Assembly: GCA_040509055.1 (NCBI GenBank)
Contig: JBEVLT010000002.1
Location: 1-8,045, forward strand
DNA from: JAJKIP01 sp040509055
Lineage (GTDB): Bacteria; Bacteroidota; Bacteroidia; Chitinophagales; Chitinophagaceae
Length of the DNA stretch: 8,045 nt
Reading direction: 5' to 3'
In this document: positions 6,319 to 8,045 of the stretch, one piece after another
Layout of the letters: the number at the start of each line of letters is the position of its first letter
Position numbering within the stretch: position 1 is the stretch's first letter
The notes under the pieces: model-generated
Databases searched by the model: none
What the model saw: only the letters and a program-made list of their open reading frames with translations
What the model was told of the DNA's origin: nothing
Position numbers and translations under genes: made by a program

Positions 6319-7257
6319 TCACTGGAGGACAGCTTCTTTTTTTGCCGTTTCCCACTCCTTCCGCCCCAGCCCGGCAAACACATGCCGCTCGCTATGGTAA
6401 GAAGAGCGGACCAGCGGGCCGCTTTCCACGTAATCCAGCCCAAGGGAATAGCCGATCTCGCGGTATTCGGCAAACTCATCAGGATGTACAAACCGCTGCA
6501 CCGGCAGGTGGCGCTGCGTAGGCTGCAGGTACTGGCCGATGGTGACCACGTCACAACCGTTGTCGCGCAGGTCGGCCAGGGTCTGGATCACTTCTTCCCT
6601 GGTCTCTCCCAGCCCCAGCATGATGCCGCTCTTGGTGCGGCGGCCACCCTCTTTCATGGTACGGATCACCTCCATGCTGCGCCAGTATTTGGCCTGGATG
6701 CGTACCTGGCGGGTCAGGCGCTCCACGGTTTCGATGTTGTGAGAGATCACTTCGGGTGCCGCCTCGATCACCTGTTGAATATCTTCTTTTTTGCCTTTGA
6801 AATCGGGCACCAGTGTTTCCAGCGTGGTATCCGGGTTCAGGGCCTTCACAGCCTTGATGGTATTGTACCAGATGGCCGCGCCCCCGTCCTTCAGCTCATC
6901 CCGGTCTACCGACGTGATGACGGCATGCTTCACCTTCATCAGGTAAATGGCCTCTGCCACGCGCTGCGGCTCGTCCCAGTCTACAGGTTCGGGGCGGCCT
7001 GTGGCCACCGCGCAAAATCCGCAGCTGCGGGTACAGACATTACCCAGGATCATGAACGTGGCCGTGCCGGCACCCCAGCATTCGCCCATATTGGGACAAT
7101 TACCGCTCTCACAGATGGTATGCAGCTTGTGCGTATCCACCAGGCCGCGAACATGCCTGTAGCTTTCGCCGATAGGCAGTTTTACCCTGAGCCAGTCGGG
7201 CTTTTTCACTCTCGTGGTAACCGGGTCGGTATGCGATGCAAGGGGAAGCTCGGTCAT
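6319..7257 (-). CDS. lipA: Lipoyl synthase, radical SAM enzyme
   Basis: Inserts two sulfur atoms at C6 and C8 of an octanoyl chain bound to the lipoyl domains of 2-oxoacid dehydrogenases or to GcvH, the last step of lipoate synthesis in the cytoplasm. Both iron-sulfur sites are visible in the 312 residues: the auxiliary cluster cysteines C49, C54 and C60 (CESGNCPNMGEC) and the radical SAM CxxxCxxC cysteines C75, C79 and C82 (CTRSCGFC). The C-terminal RSSY (284-287), which supplies the serine ligand of the auxiliary cluster in the family, is also present. The length is normal. I chose ATG 7255-7257 because the product then begins MTELPL and leads into KKPDWLRVKLPIG, as family members do. An in-frame ATG at 7305 would add 16 residues that look unlike LipA and would cover a perfect -7 box. 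The octanoyl transferase gene lipB is not in the window. Confidence 0.97.
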   Translation of the reverse strand: MTELPLASHTDPVTTRVKKPDWLRVKLPIGESYRHVRGLVDTHKLHTICESGNCPNMGECWGAGTATFMILGNVCTRSCGFCAVATGRPEPVDWDEPQRVAEAIYLMKVKHAVITSVDRDELKDGGAAIWYNTIKAVKALNPDTTLETLVPDFKGKKEDIQQVIEAAPEVISHNIETVERLTRQVRIQAKYWRSMEVIRTMKEGGRRTKSGIMLGLGETREEVIQTLADLRDNGCDVVTIGQYLQPTQRHLPVQRFVHPDEFAEYREIGYSLGLDYVESGPLVRSSYHSERHVFAGLGRKEWETAKKEAVLQ

Positions 7258-7261
7258 TGGG

Positions 7262-7269
7262 CAAAAATA
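7262..7269 (-). promoter_or_regulatory. -7 promoter box directly upstream of lipA
   Basis: On the minus strand this reads TATTTTTG, an exact TAnnTTTG match, ending four bases before the lipA ATG. Transcription from it would start at or next to the start codon, giving a leaderless or nearly leaderless message. No TTTG is seen at the -33 distance, so a chance match is possible. It also argues against the longer lipA frame starting at 7305. Confidence 0.4.
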
Positions 7270-7340
7270 CAAAATGAAGGTGGAATCTGCGGTCCGCCTG
7301 AGCATATAACATTCATCCCGGCAGGATGTTCAATACCGGT

Positions 7341-8045
7341 TTACTTACGCTTGCCGAAGAGAATGGCTACATAGGCCTGGAAAAACAGGCGCTTGTCGTC
7401 CTGGAACAGCATGATGGGAATTTTGGAGGCATACGCTTCCAGGCTCATTCCAATCTCCAGCCCGTTCACCGATTCGTTGAAACGGCCGTAATCAAAGCGC
7501 ATGGCTGCTTTTACAAAACCGCCGGGTTTTACCTTCAGCTCGCCCCAGCCTTTGCCCAGCCCGCTGGCGCCCAGGAAAGGGCCGTTGATAAACCGGTCGC
7601 TGTTTTCCTCCGTGTATTTGATGGATTCCTGCTGGTTGCCCGCACCCTGCACATCTACGTAGTAAGGGCGCAGCAGCCCGATAGCCAGGCCGGCATTGTA
7701 AACGGCCGAAACGGCTACGCCGTTCTTATTCCCTTTTTGCCCCAGGATGTATTGCTGGCCAAAGCCGAGCGTGATGGGGTAAAAGAAATTCCTCTTCCCG
7801 TATACAAAAGGATTACCAAAGGGGAAACTGCCACCAAACAGCTTTTCTTCCTTGTGGTCTTTGATCTCGGCAATATCGATGCGGTAAATATTGGTTTTCC
7901 GGTTCGTCTTCATCCGGCCCATTTCGTAAAAAGCGCCGTACCCGTTGGTGCGCAGCTGGATGCCGAAAATGTTTTGCTTTTCGAAGATCAGCACGCCTTC
8001 TTCGGACTGCCTGATCAGTTCGTTAATCTTCTGGCGACGGAGATC
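7341..8045 (-). CDS. Outer-membrane beta-barrel-like protein, C-terminal part
   Basis: The frame is open to the right edge, so the 234 residues seen are the C-terminal part of a longer protein whose start and any signal peptide lie outside. An apparent GTG start at 7994 is only an internal codon: 17 further codons (DLRRQKINELIRQSEEG) run upstream to the edge. The visible part begins with a charged helix, then EEGVLIFEKQNIFGIQLRTNG, and continues as alternating hydrophobic and polar stretches rich in Gly, Tyr and Phe, typical of barrel strands, for example YPITLGFGQQYILG and VKAAMRFDYGRF. The end, FFQAYVAILFGKRK, has the aromatic and hydrophobic alternation of a closing strand. From memory this resembles a conserved Bacteroidetes hypothetical family of outer-membrane proteins, but no function is known to me. 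It ends 83 bases before the lipA ATG on the same strand and may be co-transcribed with lipA; no terminator is visible between them. Confidence 0.7.
   Translation of the reverse strand, partial: DLRRQKINELIRQSEEGVLIFEKQNIFGIQLRTNGYGAFYEMGRMKTNRKTNIYRIDIAEIKDHKEEKLFGGSFPFGNPFVYGKRNFFYPITLGFGQQYILGQKGNKNGVAVSAVYNAGLAIGLLRPYYVDVQGAGNQQESIKYTEENSDRFINGPFLGASGLGKGWGELKVKPGGFVKAAMRFDYGRFNESVNGLEIGMSLEAYASKIPIMLFQDDKRLFFQAYVAILFGKRK

Noticed and set aside
7314..7328. CATCC/GGATG hairpin between the outer-membrane protein gene and lipA
   Set aside because: The stem is only five bases and no T run follows on the minus strand, so it is not supported as a terminator.
6382..7374. 330-codon open frame antisense to lipA
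   Set aside because: It is opposite an intact lipoyl synthase with all cluster cysteines; its translation has no recognisable features.

Overview
The window looks like chromosomal DNA from a member of the Bacteroidota, most likely a Chitinophagaceae-type bacterium; this is inferred from gene content, not from a marker gene. The signs are a secreted PKD protein ending in a CHU_C (gliding-motility / type IX secretion) domain, a DPE2-like amylomaltase with two N-terminal starch-binding modules, several TAnnTTTG-type -7 promoter boxes (the Bacteroidetes sigma factor consensus), and start codons that mostly lack a Shine-Dalgarno sequence. No transposon, phage, CRISPR, rRNA or tRNA signal is seen. 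Most of the window is ordinary core and housekeeping sequence.

Layout: (1) Positions 1-185 hold the C-terminal end of an unrecognised plus-strand gene, whose stop lies two bases from the stop of the convergent malQ. (2) malQ (188-2914, minus) encodes a 908-residue 4-alpha-glucanotransferase with a CBM20-CBM20-GH77 layout and an insert inside the catalytic domain. (3) A roughly 100 bp divergent spacer leads to a four-helix membrane protein (3015-3542, plus) and then a 51-residue membrane peptide (3627-3782, plus) with its own promoter and a strong terminator. (4) A 63-residue soluble protein (3902-4093, minus) has its own terminator placed back to back with the previous one, and a good promoter about 140 bp upstream. 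(5) A secreted L-type lectin / PKD / CHU_C protein (4334-6265, minus) follows lipA (6319-7257, minus, lipoyl synthase) after a short gap. (6) The window ends in the C-terminal part of an outer-membrane beta-barrel-like protein (7341-8045, minus), upstream of lipA on the same strand.

Functionally, malQ would handle maltose and glucan turnover in the cytoplasm, and lipA makes the lipoyl cofactor for 2-oxoacid dehydrogenases and the glycine cleavage system. The lectin/PKD protein is an exported, probably surface-attached or released, carbohydrate-binding protein. The genes do not form one pathway. The least explained items are the 63-residue protein with its long leader and structured upstream region, and the two small membrane proteins. 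I found no convincing new multi-gene system.
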